A DNA stretch of 64,000 bases from Mactra quadrangularis (taxonomy: Eukaryota > Mollusca > Bivalvia > Venerida > Mactridae). Where the stretch lies: assembly GCA_025267735.1 (NCBI GenBank), contig CM046311.1:18319020-18383019 (forward strand), given 5' to 3'. A program made the position numbers and the translations under genes. A model generated the notes under the pieces. That model was not told where the DNA came from, made no database searches, and was given only the letters and a program-made list of their open reading frames with translations. Positions 21,271 through 34,914 of the stretch are shown piece after piece. Within the stretch, counting starts at the first letter, position 1. Every line of letters starts with the position of its first letter.

Positions 21271-22890
21271 TTGTGATGCATTCATAAAGATGCTCCTAAC
21301 AGACAATCCTTTCGATTGTATAAAGCCGCGCGCGGCAATCATGTTTAACCAGTTTGCTACAGCTCTTACCCGCATGGCTTTTCACCCATAATGCGTAGTG
21401 CAGTATCGCACAGAGCACTGCGATGAATTGTGACTCACTTAGTGCAGAGAATATTGACGTGATTCACGTGCGAATTATGTCTAGTTCACACTTATCACAA
21501 GAAAATTAAATTTAGTGGTGTTTATTAACATGACGTCCTACGTGACGAAAAGACAACAATAGTATAATATATTATATTATCATGCTATAAAATTAGTATA
21601 AACGACTAATGGCGAACTAATATCTTTGATGCCGAAACTTCCCTATAATTAATAAACAGACATCGAATTCGAAGATATAGTATAACATATAAGTATTACA
21701 AATACTTACAAATTACGCTTTAAGAATCCATTTTTAACATTTAGACTTAGTTATCACAAATTAGAAATTAAAAACTGTATAATTGCAGGTATTGAAAGCG
21801 ATAGAAGTTGATTGAAACAGAATCTTGCATCTTAATGATCAAATCTATCGTAATTTGACTGCAATGAAGAAGTAAGGATTTGATATAAAAGGTAAGATTT
21901 AATTATTCTAAACGTTTAACTTTTTTTTATTTTGTACTAAATAAAGAACGGAGATGGAAACTAATTTTCAACTTAAAAGCATATATAGGCAAAAGTTCAA
22001 CTTCATATTTTCTTAATTTGAATTATATTTTTATAACTGTGAATGCAACAGACACACTGTTATATTACGTGGAAAAAATATTTCTTCGTTTTCTCGTAAT
22101 ATTTGGGGTGTTTCCTAACTAGACCCACGTGGGTTAGGTAAGCTTAAAATAGAATTTTCACAAAGATTTTCACGTAGTATACATGTGCATGTATTCAGTT
22201 TTTTACCCGATTAAGTGTTTAAACTGATGCAAATCGTTTGTATTTTCACAATATCAACTGCTTGATAAACGAACATTTAGCGTAGAATTATATTGGTGTC
22301 AAGCTCCCAGATGAATTGCGTCATTTACAAGATAATATTCGCATTATATGGAATATATGGAACGCCGTTTTCACTTTATTCTACGAAAGGTAAATAAATC
22401 ATTTGGCATTATTGCACTATTACTTGACACTACAATAATGGTTTTGTTGAAGTTTAAAGTCATTACGGCGTGCCATAGCATAGCACAAGGTGTTGTTTTT
22501 ACTTAAGTGTTTGACCGACTTACGCCTGTATCATTTCATATAGGCAAGTTGAAGTGCTAGATCGTGCCTATGTTGTATTCCACAAGAAATTATGACGACT
22601 TTAAGTTATCTTCTAATTCCAATACCACAGTCCAAACTAAACTTAGACGATTAAAAAAATAAGCAAATTAATCTCCTTACGCTTTTTAATCAGAAGGTTC
22701 ACTATGAGGTTATACCTTAATTTATTACATAGAATAGCCATAGTGGTTATATCCTTATCTGCTTATTTGTCACAAATCACATTGATATACTGCTCTTTCT
22801 TCCAACCACCACCAAAGTCAACCAGAAACTACTAATATTAGGCTTAGGCTGCCGATACGATAGAACACATGCGATACGGTTCGCGATATG
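21271..22890. other. Gene-free stretch
   Basis: The first 150 bp is richer in GC than its surroundings and contains short inverted segments (GCAGTATCGC and GCACTGCGATG). A small palindrome around CCCACGTGGG is at 22129-22138. No gene seen. Confidence 0.4.
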
Positions 22891-22896
22891 CATATA

Positions 22897-23267
22897 CACT
22901 ACCCACCTAAAGTTTGATGACAAAGAAAATTGTACTTTTTTAAATTTTAAGGATTCTTATAGGTAAGACCATTATTTTTAATGTATTAAATATGGTTAAT
23001 GATAAAATAAAAACAAATTTCTGTAATGCATCACATATATAAGATTCAGCATCTGATATCCCAAAACCTCCTAAATCAAATTCAAAGTAATTTTTTCCTA
23101 TAACATAGATTTTTAGTTACGTTGGTAGTCTCAACTACAAACAATGCCAGGATGTAAAAAAAAGCAAAACTGAAAAGCACTTCAAAATAAACGATAATCT
23201 AGTTTTTATATAACCTTTGTAATTTGCTAACAAAGTGAAAATGTCTCCAAACTTTTGGTAGGTACTG
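22897..23267. mobile_element. MITE with CACTACCCACCTAAAG ends
   Basis: The left end CACTACCCACCTAAAGTTTG and right end CAAACTTTTGGTAGGTACTG are imperfect inverted repeats. TA precedes the left end. Interior includes TATAAGATTCAGCATCTGAT. Part of the element, including this internal motif, recurs inverted at 23515-23672. End style matches the 7702 element, so a Tc1/mariner affinity is likely but not proven. Confidence 0.65.
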
Positions 23268-23514
23268 TTAATTGTTTAACTCTGCAGCTTTCTTGCATTC
23301 ACCATATATAGATAATAACTATATTGATGGGTAAAAATTGTATAAAATCAGATAAAATTGTACATGTTGAAATCATATAAGGGCATACAAATAAAAGAAT
23401 TTGGACTTTCAAGTAAATAGACGTTAAATGGGTTTAATTTTGCTTTGTTTTGTATAACATTTACTTTAACAAAAATATTACACATTAAACAGTTTAACAA
23501 GTGCATAATTAATA

Positions 23515-23672
23515 ACAGGTTTTTGGATATCAGATGCTGAATCTTATAAAGGTTTTCATTTAATCATCAACCATATTAAATTTACCAAAATAATGGTTCT
23601 ACTAAAAAACAACAGTTGAAATTTAAAAGTTTTTGTAAATTTTCCTAGTCTCCAAGCTTTTGGTGGATACTG
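23515..23672 (-). mobile_element. Inverted partial copy of the 22897 MITE
   Basis: On the minus strand, CAGTATCCACCAAAAGCTTG followed by blocks matching the left 170 bp of the 22897 element, including AACCATTATTTT and TATAAGATTCAGCATCTGAT. TA follows the outer end. It is either the far arm of one larger element spanning 22897-23672 with ~170-bp arms, or a truncated second insertion. Confidence 0.65.
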
Positions 23673-23674
23673 TA

Positions 23675-26260
23675 TATTGTATACTGTTTGTTTCTATTTC
23701 CGCGGTAGTATCCAAACAAACAGGCTTTGTAACAAAATTAAAGCTTATCTTTTTATAAATTTGTAATTAGTTTATTCTCTGATATCAATTGCAGTAAAAA
23801 TTGGCTTAATAAGGCATTATTACTTCTTAAATTTCTAATTTTAGCCATGTAGACGAACTCAGTTTGATCTTTCTCTGAAGACTGATTCTATTTTCAAGGT
23901 ATTTAAAATACTATACCGTATTCATCGTATTGGTCAAACAACACAACTAAAATAAGGAGATTCTTTTCTTCTCAATTAAAAAATACACTTAACAGTGATA
24001 ACACTATCAAAACGGAAAGGATTTTGTCATAATAAAGAAAAAAGGATGTGTTTTAACTCAACAATGTGGAATCGGTTTAATATATTGTTTGTTTGGTTTT
24101 TGGGGTAAATTCTTGGTCAAAGGCTATGCACCATAGAGAAAACTGCCCCGTATAAACATTCGGTAAAGACATAGATCAATCTGTTTTACCCAGGTGGCGC
24201 TGTTTGATGTTTTTACTGAAAAACGAAAATACCGCGAATACAAAATTAACGCGAAAATAGAAGCAACGTGTATGTATCAATTACATTGGTATCAAATGTC
24301 AACATTTATTGCGTCTTTATCAAGTGATATGACAATCCTTACAAGTTACGTGTTACTCATAACAAAAATATTGCAAATATAATGCTAAAAAAATACTCAA
24401 ACAACTTGTGTTTCAACGTTTTGATCCATGTGAACAATGCTTCAAAAATAATACCGAAAATGCAAACAGATCGTCACTATTTTGTGTCGTTAATTCACAT
24501 GTCATAGTCTTATGTTGATTTATGCCTTGTAAACTATGTATTTCTTTTCAGGTCTTGTAAATAGCAATTTCATGAACTAGAGACTTAAGTTAGTGAATTA
24601 AATAATACCAATATAAAACAGATTAAAACATGTCATACCAGCTTCATATATTTCAAAACTACAGAAGCATCGCCAACTGGCTTTACATCAAATTTTATGA
24701 CCACATTACAATACTTACGTTCAGTAACGATGTACACTTTAAGCCCATTTAAAATGCAATGGCATTGTTAAACGATCACTTTATATAATTACGAAGCATA
24801 CACAAATCACATTTGTCTGCTGTATTTGATTAGAAGGTGTTAAAATTGCACCTACATAGTCATTAGTGTACCCAGTCGATTTTGCTAAAGCGTCTCAAAA
24901 TTCACTCCATTTCCCAGAGCAACGTTCAGCTTTCTAAAATTAGCTTTTTCTATGTATTAAGATTTAGAAAGCCACATTTTCATCTATAAAATAAATTATT
25001 GCATAAGTTATTAGAATGATTTCTGCTGGTGTTGCATTTAAATTGTTGTCATTGGAGATTATTTGAAGTCAAAATTTCTACTTTGTATAAGCTAATTTTA
25101 ATTACTGTTAATGTTAAGGTATAAGCATTGCTTCTAGTATGCAGTATATAACTTGTGGTAGTCACTAGCTTAATCGAATTAAAACACAGTTTAATTATTC
25201 ATAGAAGGTTTTATAGACGTTTTAAAGTCTCTGCCATTGTGTTCAGCGCAGAAAATGCAATGCCAGCTTACAACTTGGTTTCATCATTTGACCAACAGGT
25301 TAAGGAACAAACTGTCGTGATAAAATATTTTCTGAAGGAACTTATAGTAACAATGCATTGAAGGTATCTTCTGATCATGTAAATATATCAATTGTTATTG
25401 GTTTAGCCATTTAGCATTGCCCATCGTAGAAATTTACATTAATGAAAAACATTTCTGTCACAGTTTTAATCCAATTGGGTAATTTCAATCATAAAATATT
25501 ATTAACACATTTTCAGACTACTTTGTCAACAACAGTTGGTCACCAATCCCGATCCATTTAGCGTATTATATTTTGTACCAGTATTGTACTACTTGAATAT
25601 TTGCGTAAAAGCTTGTAACAAATCTTGTATCGAACCATATATAATATTGAACAGATATGTTTTGTGAAGATTTGTGGGATTTCCCAACTCTTTCTAAGAA
25701 AAACTGAAGTGAAAGGGAGGTTTTCTCTTACATGTTCTTACGATTCAAGTCCACTTTTACTGTTTCAAAATTATTGTAAAAGTCATAGGAGCTGTCATAA
25801 CTGTTATAGCATACTGTTAAGAAAAGTGTCACTAGACATTTATTTTGTGAAATAACAATCTTAAATAATTGCATATGCCAATTTAGCGGAAATACAGAAT
25901 CTGCTTAGAACATATTTAGAGAAAGTTGAACTGAGAACCCATTAAACAAATAGTATTAGCGATAAAACAGAGGGTATTGGAAAACAATTCACTCAATGAG
26001 TTTCTTAGATATCTTTGAGATGTTTTCACTCATTTTTGATGCATGAAGACAATCACGTTCCATGTGCATAACAAATCTTCTTGTAACGAAGATAAATGCA
26101 GTCTTTGTTCGCTTAATTGTTTTACAAAAATTAATTTCCTCATTTATTATTGAAAATAATTAATAGTGACACAAACTATGTCAGGGTTACTGGTAAAATA
26201 CATTTAGAACCATTCTAGAGATGAAAAGGTTGAGTATAACATCAAATTGTAATTAAGGTA
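23675..26260. other. Gene-free AT-rich stretch
   Basis: Open frames of 62-76 codons occur but show no start context, splice sites or family features that I can defend. Nothing else seen. Confidence 0.4.
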
Positions 26261-26264
26261 CTAG

Positions 26265-26593
26265 TTCACAGATTTGGTTAAGATTTTTCAATATTTTCAA
26301 AAATACCATTTAGTGTTTGTAATTCCGTCAAAAAATTAAATCTTAATATTTTAGGACAAACTGACCTATAGATTTTCAGAAATATACAATAAAAGTCATA
26401 AAATGCACTAAAATTGTCTATACCGTGACATACGGGGTAAAGTTTCACTGCTTATAACACCATCATTTGCACTTGTATGTCAATTTGCACTGAAATTGTC
26501 ATTATCAAATCTCTAATTTTCTGCTTAAAAATTGTTTCCGAACAATTTTGATATTTTCATAAAAAGTTGATTGTTTAAGTTGAAATCTGTGAA
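26265..26593. mobile_element. Probable inverted-repeat element (TTCACAGATTT ends)
   Basis: TTCACAGATTT at 26265 is matched by AAATCTGTGAA at 26583-26593, and weaker inverted similarity (TTTTCAATATTTTC against GATATTTTCATAAAA) continues inward. Interior is AT-rich and non-coding. Only one copy in the window and no target duplication, so this is tentative. Confidence 0.4.
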
Positions 26594-27558
26594 TGAGAAC
26601 TTTTAAGCCTTTTGGAACATGTGCTAAATAAGAAAGGTAAAGCTCTAGCTAAATTGCATAAATAAAACCAAACTTTACCGTTGACAGATGAACATTTTAA
26701 AGAGACTTTAGTTGCAATGAGTGTATCGTGAATCGTTTTTTTTTTGTCTTCACTGTCTAAATGTTTGATATCAAGTTTTATTTTGCTCATAAAAGATGTA
26801 GGACATTCAAACAAAAACTCTTTCACAACTAATGAATACTGTCTTCATCATTAGGGGTGCCACTTTACTAATTAACTGATAAAAAGATGCCTTTGTTTTC
26901 TCAAAATTGTGAATTTTAATTTACCTACGCAAACAAACTTATTGAATCAACACATTATTAGTAAGTGCGAAGCAAAGAATGAAATGGATAAAGGTCATCG
27001 ATAACAGTTTCGCACATATTTCATTCACACGTATATTTTCTTGAATCATGGACCCTATATACATTTATATAAAGTCCTTGACTGAATTTAAAGGTGAAAA
27101 AACATTTAGAAAGGCTTGGTTGACATTTGTTGGAATCTACGTTGTATGTTTTCGTAAAAAATAATATTGACTTCAACTTTTAAGTCTTATGACAAATTGT
27201 GTCTGAGGTAGGCTCAACCAACCTGTCTTGTTCATATTAATTGTGTTCTGTTTATTTCATTTACACACAAATATTGAAGGATATCACTTTTAATATGATT
27301 ATCGTAAAGTTCCTTTAATAATGAATTTTCGGAATCGGTAAAATATATCAACGTAGAACTAAAGCTTTCCCCCTTTAAAACTGTGTTCATTCTTAACAGC
27401 TTACTTGACAATGATATAATGATAATATAAAATAATTTCACCACAAACAATCTTTTAACATCCTTGTTGCTTTTTTTCTACCTGAAGTAGAATTTGGCCA
27501 ATTCTTTTGATGTATGTGAAATGGTTCACATATCACGGACTTAATCAAGAAGCCAGCA
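26594..27558. other. Gene-free AT-rich stretch
   Basis: An 83-codon minus-strand frame (26575-26826) overlaps the start of this stretch; it opens with TTG and has no recognisable domain. Nothing else seen. Confidence 0.4.
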
Positions 27559-27570
27559 ATCATGGGTCAT

Positions 27571-27875
27571 GTTTGTTTTTGTTGGGTTTAACGCCGTAGC
27601 AACACATTGTATAGGTCATATAACGACGGTCAGTTAACCTACTCACTCCTCCTGGAAAGGCTAAATCTCTGGATTTATCTGTTAACCAACTTCTAAGCGC
27701 ATACTTTCGTGACTGAAAACTGCCCTACATAATTAAAAATCATTTGTAGGAGGGAGAATGGCCGTAGAAATAATTTCATGATCAAGCTCAACGAAAGTAT
27801 GCCCGCCCGGGAATCGAACCCACGACCCCTCGATCAGTAGACTTGCGTGCTACCAACTGAGCTAGCCGGGCGGCT
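27571..27875 (-). mobile_element. tRNA-headed SINE, group 1 (copy 3), well preserved head
   Basis: Minus strand: GCCGCCCGGCTAGCTCAG, box A, then GTGGGTTCGATTCCCGGGCG (intact box B), group 1 body, and tail GCTACGGCGTTAAACCCAAC plus A-rich sequence. A 12-bp target duplication, ATCATGGGTCAT and ATCATGGATCAT (27559-27570 and 27876-27887), matches 11 of 12. The best-preserved group 1 head here, with consensus Pol III boxes. Confidence 0.92.
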
Positions 27876-27887
27876 ATCATGGATCAT

Positions 27888-29720
27888 GAGAATCATTATT
27901 TGCTGGTAAGCCGTTAAACCCAAACAAACCAACACAAAGCATACATGTATTCAGAACGTGGAACATTTAATTTTTTTCTTATATGGGTTTAAGTTTGGTA
28001 TGACTAAATTTAACGAAATTCTCCTTCATGGAGATTTTCAGCGTATGTTTTTGTTTTCATATTATCAATCAATGGTTTCCAGGTTTTGCCTAAAGGAAAA
28101 ATCTAAATTACCATCTTTGGTTTCCTTATATTAACCTTGCACAATGTTCATTCCTGCTGTTATTTTAAACAGTGCTTCTTTGATTAATATTGTTTCAAAT
28201 ATTTCTGATAACTTATCTTTAAAATCAATTAAACAATATCCATAATTCAAATTATTTGTCTTTATAGAACAATATTTCGACTAGAAGCAACAATGTCTCC
28301 ATTATATATTTAATTACAACGAATTGTGATATCAAGTAATTTCTTCCAATCAATCGAAAATGCCTTAAATCTAAATAAATATTGATAAATGCAGTACCGT
28401 GAACGATATCATGAACAAATTTAGTGTATAATAATCGTGAATAATAATAGTTAGGTTTAAAATCACATTTTTTTTAATTATTGTATCGGCAAGATAATTA
28501 TTTTTAATTGCCATGAAATCCTTTGAATAAAATATTCATTTCCTTACATCTCCTTATACACATTTAAATTTAATCTTCATCTTACAATTAAAACAGTTGT
28601 TTGTTTTAATAATTGTGCAATAAGTGTAAGGCGGTATAGCGCAGTTATAACTTATAATAAGTAATATGGGTTAGCACTTTTTATTTCATCTAAATTACCC
28701 AAGATTTGTAAATATATTTGTAAGTTCCGAACGTTACGCTTATGATAGTTGCGTATGTATGGGTATATATACAGTAAAATGAAAATGTCAACATGCCCTT
28801 AGGAAAAGCTATGATTCGTAACAGGTATACTTGATTGCCGTTTAAAAATGTTAAGGTAACTTTCACGTGCGGCTGATGCACTCTGTCATTTGATGCATCA
28901 CACACCCAGATGACCAAGGCAATTCCTTTGTTCTAAAATGGAAAGTTACCAAAGTGCCTAACCAAAGCGTGCTAATATAGCACAATCATTGGGAAAATGT
29001 TGACAAGAATGAGTAATATTTCATGTTGTGTACAAGTTGACTGATCACGTATACGACCAATATATATGATTTGGCATTCGAAAGAAGGTTAGCCAACAGT
29101 TTAAAACTTCGAGTTTGTACTAAGCTGACATTTAGCTCAGCATCCTTGCAGAAAAAAATTGACATTTCACGAATACCATCGTTAGAACATTTTCGAGTCA
29201 ATTCTATAACTATGCATTTATATACAATTAAATGACTTTTTCCAAAGACACATGTGGCTGATGAAATCATTATTCAGAACAATCAATTCAAACTTTGTAA
29301 TGATAGAACTGATCAATCATTTAATATTATTGTTAGTAATATTATTGTTAGTATTTAAAATTGTCACAGCGGTTAAGATATTTTATATAAATGTTTATGA
29401 TATTTCTTCTCGTTCGTAAACCAAAAGCTAGGTTTCGTTAGATATAAAATGGAACAAGTCTATGACAGTCAAATTTATTAAAAATACCTTTGATGATTGT
29501 ATATCCTTTAGTATTTTATGAGAAATCAATGCATGTTTATAATTTATATTATTTTGAATTTTTCTGAAACTTTGAAACGTTATTAAATATGTTTTCAAAG
29601 CATATCTACATAGCATTACAAACTATACAAAAAAAACACAATTTTACAAAGAACGATGCTTCTTATACTGGAAATTATGTTCAAACATCACAAATTACAC
29701 ACTACGTCTCAAACACAACG
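27888..29720. other. Gene-free AT-rich stretch
   Basis: No supported gene. Open frames of 62-94 codons on the minus strand show no family features. Confidence 0.4.
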
Positions 29721-29722
29721 TT

Positions 29723-30289
29723 ATACTCTCCAATTCATCGGTTCGAAAGATTCACTTGCTCACTTTCTCCCTCTGCTAAAATACTACGTACAAACTGATA
29801 TTTCTATTTTTAGACAGTGACACATAAACATTTAAATCGCATGACTGTCACGTGGTTTTTAAAAATATATGCAAAAATTCGCAGGCCTGTAATTTCAAAA
29901 TGTCGAAATGCAAAGATGTTGGACATTTTTGCATTAGTTAGATAATGGAAAATTAACAAAATTAAAAGTAAATATTGATCTTTTTTAACGTGTATCTCTG
30001 ATCTTTTAACTGTAAACATAGAGCAACTAATTGAACTTAAATACAAAGTTTAGCCACGCTATATATGACGTAATACGAGATTGCATTCGTCACTAGTATG
30101 ATCATACCATATAAGGCGTTGTTTACCCGTTCAACCAATGAAAATGCGTATAAAGTTTTTCAGCTAAATTAGAATTTGGTAAACTTTCATTGGTCTTTCA
30201 AAGGTTCATAGTAAAGGTCAATATCATAAATCGACAAGTTTTAAGGCAGCGGGTGAATGTAATGTATTCACTGAGCTGCGAGGGGAGCG
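29723..30289 (+). repeat. ~570-bp interspersed repeat family R, copy 1
   Basis: Shares a collinear series of blocks with 37912-38487 (same strand) and 60260-61019 (opposite strand): CATCGGTTCGAAAGATTCAC-like start, CTATTTTTAGACA, GACTGTCACGTGGTTTTTAA, TTTGCATTAGTTA, TAGCCACGCTATATATGACG, CATTCGTCACTAGTATGATC, ATGAAAATGCGTATAAA and GTAAAGGTCAATATCATAAA. No coding potential. CCAAT, TATAAA-like and CRE-like (TGACG) strings could indicate a promoter-bearing unit such as a solo LTR, but no clear TG...CA ends or target duplication were found. Confidence 0.85.
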
Positions 30290-30647
30290 TAACAACGTTA
30301 TAACTCGCGCTTGATAAAAAAGAAAATAATTACTTTCTGACGTGCCAATAGTGTTGTTTCTTGAGGACCATAAACATCATTATTCTAGCTCTATTGTCAT
30401 ATTTCTTCGAAACTAGGTTAACAAACTAACAACAAATCAGTAACACATTTTATAACACAGATGTTTTATTTAGGACAACCGTAATCATTACATGTATTTT
30501 AGTTATTTTATAACCGACTCGCCAACTTTTAGTACTAATAGAAGTACTACTTCCCCTATTTGTTTCCAAAATCACAGGAACATTAATAGTTTTTAACTTA
30601 ATACTTTAAATGCAGTCATAAAATTTTTCATCGTAATGTATTTTTAA
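30290..30647. other. Short gene-free stretch
   Basis: Nothing recognisable between the family R copy and the SINE fragment. Confidence 0.4.
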
Positions 30648-30850
30648 AGGTATACCCTTCCATTAAAATTTGACAATAATGTCAATTTTCCTCCATTGAT
30701 TAGATACATGTAATATGGAGAAGTTTCCGGCCTTGTGGAAAGGTAGGTGAGTACTGGTAATAGACAAGGGTCCAGAAAAGCTAGGTTCAGTGCTATTGAC
30801 GCCGTAAAATGACCTAAATTGTGTTGACACGGCGTTAAACCCAGTAAAAA
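30648..30850 (+). mobile_element. SINE group 2 (copy 2), 5'-truncated
   Basis: Begins at AGGTATACCCTTCC, just after where the tRNA-like head should end, then TTGACAATAATGTCAATTTT, GGTGAGTACTGGTAATAGAC, GACGCCGTAAAATGACC and the tail ACGGCGTTAAACCCAGTAAA. The head is absent, consistent with incomplete reverse transcription. Confidence 0.85.
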
Positions 30851-31959
30851 ATAGTAGGTACCAATTTTCTATTCATATAAAAACATTTTGGATAAAATGA
30901 CAATAAAAATAGCATTGGAAACGATATAGCTGGTGTAATTTTGAACTATAAAGCTTCTCAGGACACATCTTGTTTGCTATGGCTAAATAAAATGAGGACA
31001 TCTTAGCAATTCTGATAAGGCAATACAGTCGTATCATACATCATTCTTTGCATGATGTTATTTCTGATACACTACTAGAATGTGAGTTATGAAATAACAC
31101 AGTTGTTTTGGACTGTAATCTGAGCATTATTTATAAACACCTTCTAAAAAATCATTGAAGTTTCCTTCAGTGGTCGAAAATTTATAATTTGCTTTATTTT
31201 GAAAGCAAAATACTACACACAGTTTGTAATTAAAACTAGTATCAAAGAGTTTGTAAAAGCCATTTACAATTGACAATATGACCAACATTTTAATAAATAA
31301 TTACTTATGTCCATGTTATTGATGATAATTATATTTTAAAAACTTCATGAAAATTTAGTGTCTATCATATATAAAAGTACTTCTCATTGACACCATTCAG
31401 GGGGTGTTAATGTCTAAATAGAAATCTAACACCAAACTTTGTAAATACATAAAAATCAGACAGTGAACCCCATATTGACACATAAACAACAACTAGAAAT
31501 GCTAAAATACTTACAGGTTGTCTCTTATATAAGATGTATCAGTTAATCAATGGACAGGGAGCATGTTACTGGTAATGTATCTGAGTTTTGCCTACACCGA
31601 CTTGCTCAGCGTATTAACAATATTTGATTAATACATCTTCGTTTGCATTTTTGCACGGTGTAAAATGCGAACAAAGATGCTATATATGTCTCGTTGTCCT
31701 GTCAAAATAAATAAAAACCAGCAAATGAGTTAATTTACTTAAAGATAATAGTCACCTCCCTTGTCTTAATATTTAAATTTTAAATGTATAGTTATATGCA
31801 TGATCTATTTTCTCCATCTTTTATTTAAAATATGTACATATTTACGCATAGCCTGCTAGTCTTTCAGCTTTTATACCATTTAATTTATTCTTTTCATCCA
31901 ATTTTGATACGTTTACCTATTATTGTAATTTAACTATTGTTCTTATGTTTGTGATGTCA
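30851..31959. other. Gene-free AT-rich stretch
   Basis: Nothing recognisable, apart from possible 3' UTR of the LINE-like tail that follows. Confidence 0.4.
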
Positions 31960-32080
31960 TGTATTATGTCATTTATATGCTGTACGTCGGTCAAAAGCTA
32001 TACGTAGCTTATGTTTGTAATGTTGATTCATTTTACCGACAATAAAGAAATATTTGACTGGACTTTGACTTGACTTGGTG
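31960..32080 (+). mobile_element. LINE-like 3' tail
   Basis: A sequence with GTCGGTCAAAAGCTATACG, then CCGACAATAAAGAAATATTT, ends in the short tandem TTTGACTGGACTTTGACTTG. Microsatellite-like (TTTGAC)n ends after AATAAA are typical of several LINE clades. A related ending (AATAAAATATTTTGACTTTG) closes the LINE remnant at 35.4 kb. No coding remnant was identified upstream. Confidence 0.5.
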
Positions 32081-34914
32081 GTTTGAAGATAAACACATGC
32101 TCTGTACATTTCTGAGAGTTTATTAATAAATCAAATTTGATTAATACTGTGATCTAAAATGTATTTCTAATTAACAACTTTTTAATTTTATTTTTTATTC
32201 GTTTGTTAATAATTTTAATCAAATCATGATTTGTTAATAATTCCAATTTGCGTTAACGAACAACAACTTTGTACAATGTAATCACGAGGGGCTAATTTGT
32301 AAAGTGAAGCCAATTTACTATTAAACACAACAAATGGGCGAGCTAGATCATTTGCGAAGACATCATGATTGATGGAACTCTAGATTAGGATAGCATTCCG
32401 TGTCGAAGTAGTAATAGTGAGTGACAGTAGAAAATGTTATTTCAAGCTAGGTTTATTTGGTAGTATAATGGCTCTCATTCATCTTTATTTTCCAAACCTT
32501 ATTGTGTTTAAAACTGTATAGAAACGTTAATGTAAATCGGCTCGTAAATTCATTCGGGAAAACCAATCATTGGTATTTTATAAACTACATGAAACTATAA
32601 CTTGAAACAAGTAAAACATTTCAGTTATAATTCCTGGAAGGAAGTTCATGTCGTCTAGAACGTTCACATCGACAAGGAATTCATACAACCGCCTGCATGC
32701 CTTCTAGCATTCATTTAATGTCATCAGTGTCTTCCTTGTACTTTCGTGACACGGTCATCGGCATAACAGCACTCCTAGTGCGTAGGTTACTGATCTCTAC
32801 AAGTAAAAGCGAGTTTCTTGCTCCATTTCTTTGAAGGTGAAAGTATGACATGTGATGATAATGATAACTGTCGTATAAATATTTCTAAAACATGCCTAAA
32901 TGAAATGTATGACTTTTGCTTACAAATAAATCAATTTAATACACATAAACTAAATTTCATTCATCAACAACATAAACTTTGTTTACAAATATTTTTTAAA
33001 GGAAAACATTGTAATTAAATTTGTACAAGGTTTTTATATTTTAATTCGTTGACTACAAAAAGCACTGACAAAAACGACAAATTTTAGAGTTAATTTGAAT
33101 AATTCATAGAGCTATTTAAGATTTGTTAATTGTGCAACTTTCGGATATAAATAAGACTGATTGCAGGCTTCGCAGGAATCGTGTACTTAAATAGCTGTAC
33201 TGATTACTGAGTGACATTTAACACGTCAAAAACAGTATGTCAAGACTTTACCGCTAATCAAAGACTAAAACTGACTCGGATAAATCACCTGCATCCTTTA
33301 GCATCTCACAGCTGTTACGCATGCTTAAAAACTAGAAACATGCGGCAAAATAGGCAGAAAAACCAATGTCTTTTGTGCGTTTTCTAATTTGATCGAAAAA
33401 AAGCATCCCATTTGATATTTTTAAGTATATATGTTTTTGAATTAAAAGTGGTGACTCAGGTCTTCTTATCTCATTCTCTGTCAAAAATGTTCATGTATTT
33501 CTTATTCAAGGAAAATAATACCAACATTTTCCTATGATGAAGAGTTATGTTCAATATTTTTCTGGATAACATTATTAAGAATTGATGTTTTGTTATACAA
33601 AACCATCATTTTAATCAACAAACGTATCTCGAAGCTTAAACGTAATTATCATATAATAGCAACAAATTTATGTTGTGGAAAGTGGACAGTTAAATTCTTT
33701 CAAAGACGATTTAATTAACGTAATATGACGCTATTATATACATAACCCGCAAGCAACATTTGATTTTCATTTTATATGATATGGTTAAAAGAAACACTTA
33801 TACCCTTTTATAGCTATCAAATCACACCTAATTTGCGTTGTTTATAGTACCAAACTTACTCTTTGTACTCTCCATTTCTAACAGAACAGAACAGAACTAA
33901 GCCGTGTTAACTTTCAACTTTGAATAAGGCAGCTATCAACTTTATGACTAAAATAGTATGCTTTATAGACCGTTCCCCTTGTAATGAAAAAATGCAAGGA
34001 TCATGTATATATTGTAATTTGTTACATTTGAGATACAAAAACAAGTTATTGCTGTTGTAATGGAGACATTTTTAGAAATACGACATGACAAATATTACAT
34101 TCTAATGACTGATAAAATAACCTATTAAACAATCAAATGTTGGTTTCATACTTAAATGATCAAATATCACGAACAACTTTAGCAAATGGTTCATTGATGT
34201 TATCTGAGTATAACTTGATTGACGCACCCATATAACTTTAGTTTAATTGTAATACAAATACGAAAATTTTATATTACACATTAAATGTGATATATATTCT
34301 ATATTGCTTAACAAAAAATAAAAGCATTGTACCATATAGTACTAAAGTAAGTATTTATTGGGTGTTTTTATTTAGCTCTAAGTAATAGATGGTTTTTGTG
34401 TCATAATGTTGAGTTTTTACACGAATAACTGATACAGTTCACGCCATGCAATGATTTCAAATAATAATGACCGTTTGGAGGTGATTACTATTACAATGTA
34501 CTACCTACACATTATTTAGACAAAATACGTAGTCAGATTTAAGAGTGCCTACTCATAGGTTTTCATTTCCTTTTGCTAAATGAAGCTACACATAGAAATA
34601 TTATACGTTAAATAGTATAATTTGGACAACTGAATTGAGTATGTTATTCGCCAGTTAAAGTTTAAATCTACTAACAAATTGATATAAATTTGTTAATTTG
34701 TAATCGTTGTGCATGATGTTATATCAATATCAGCTAAGTCTTTAACAAGTGATATATTGTATTTGACCAAAGAGTACATTTGGTAGTGGCGACCCTGACG
34801 TCAAAGACATTGTTTTACTCGCTTAATATTAAGTTATGTATAATACGTAATGGCGTACAAGTGTGAACATTTTGTATGAAATTGTAGTTCATCTGTTTGA
34901 ATGATTCTTCCTAT
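32081..34914. other. Gene-free AT-rich stretch
   Basis: Nothing supported. A short (ACAGA)n run is at 33882-33897. The 66-codon frame at 32818-33018 has no recognisable content. Confidence 0.4.
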
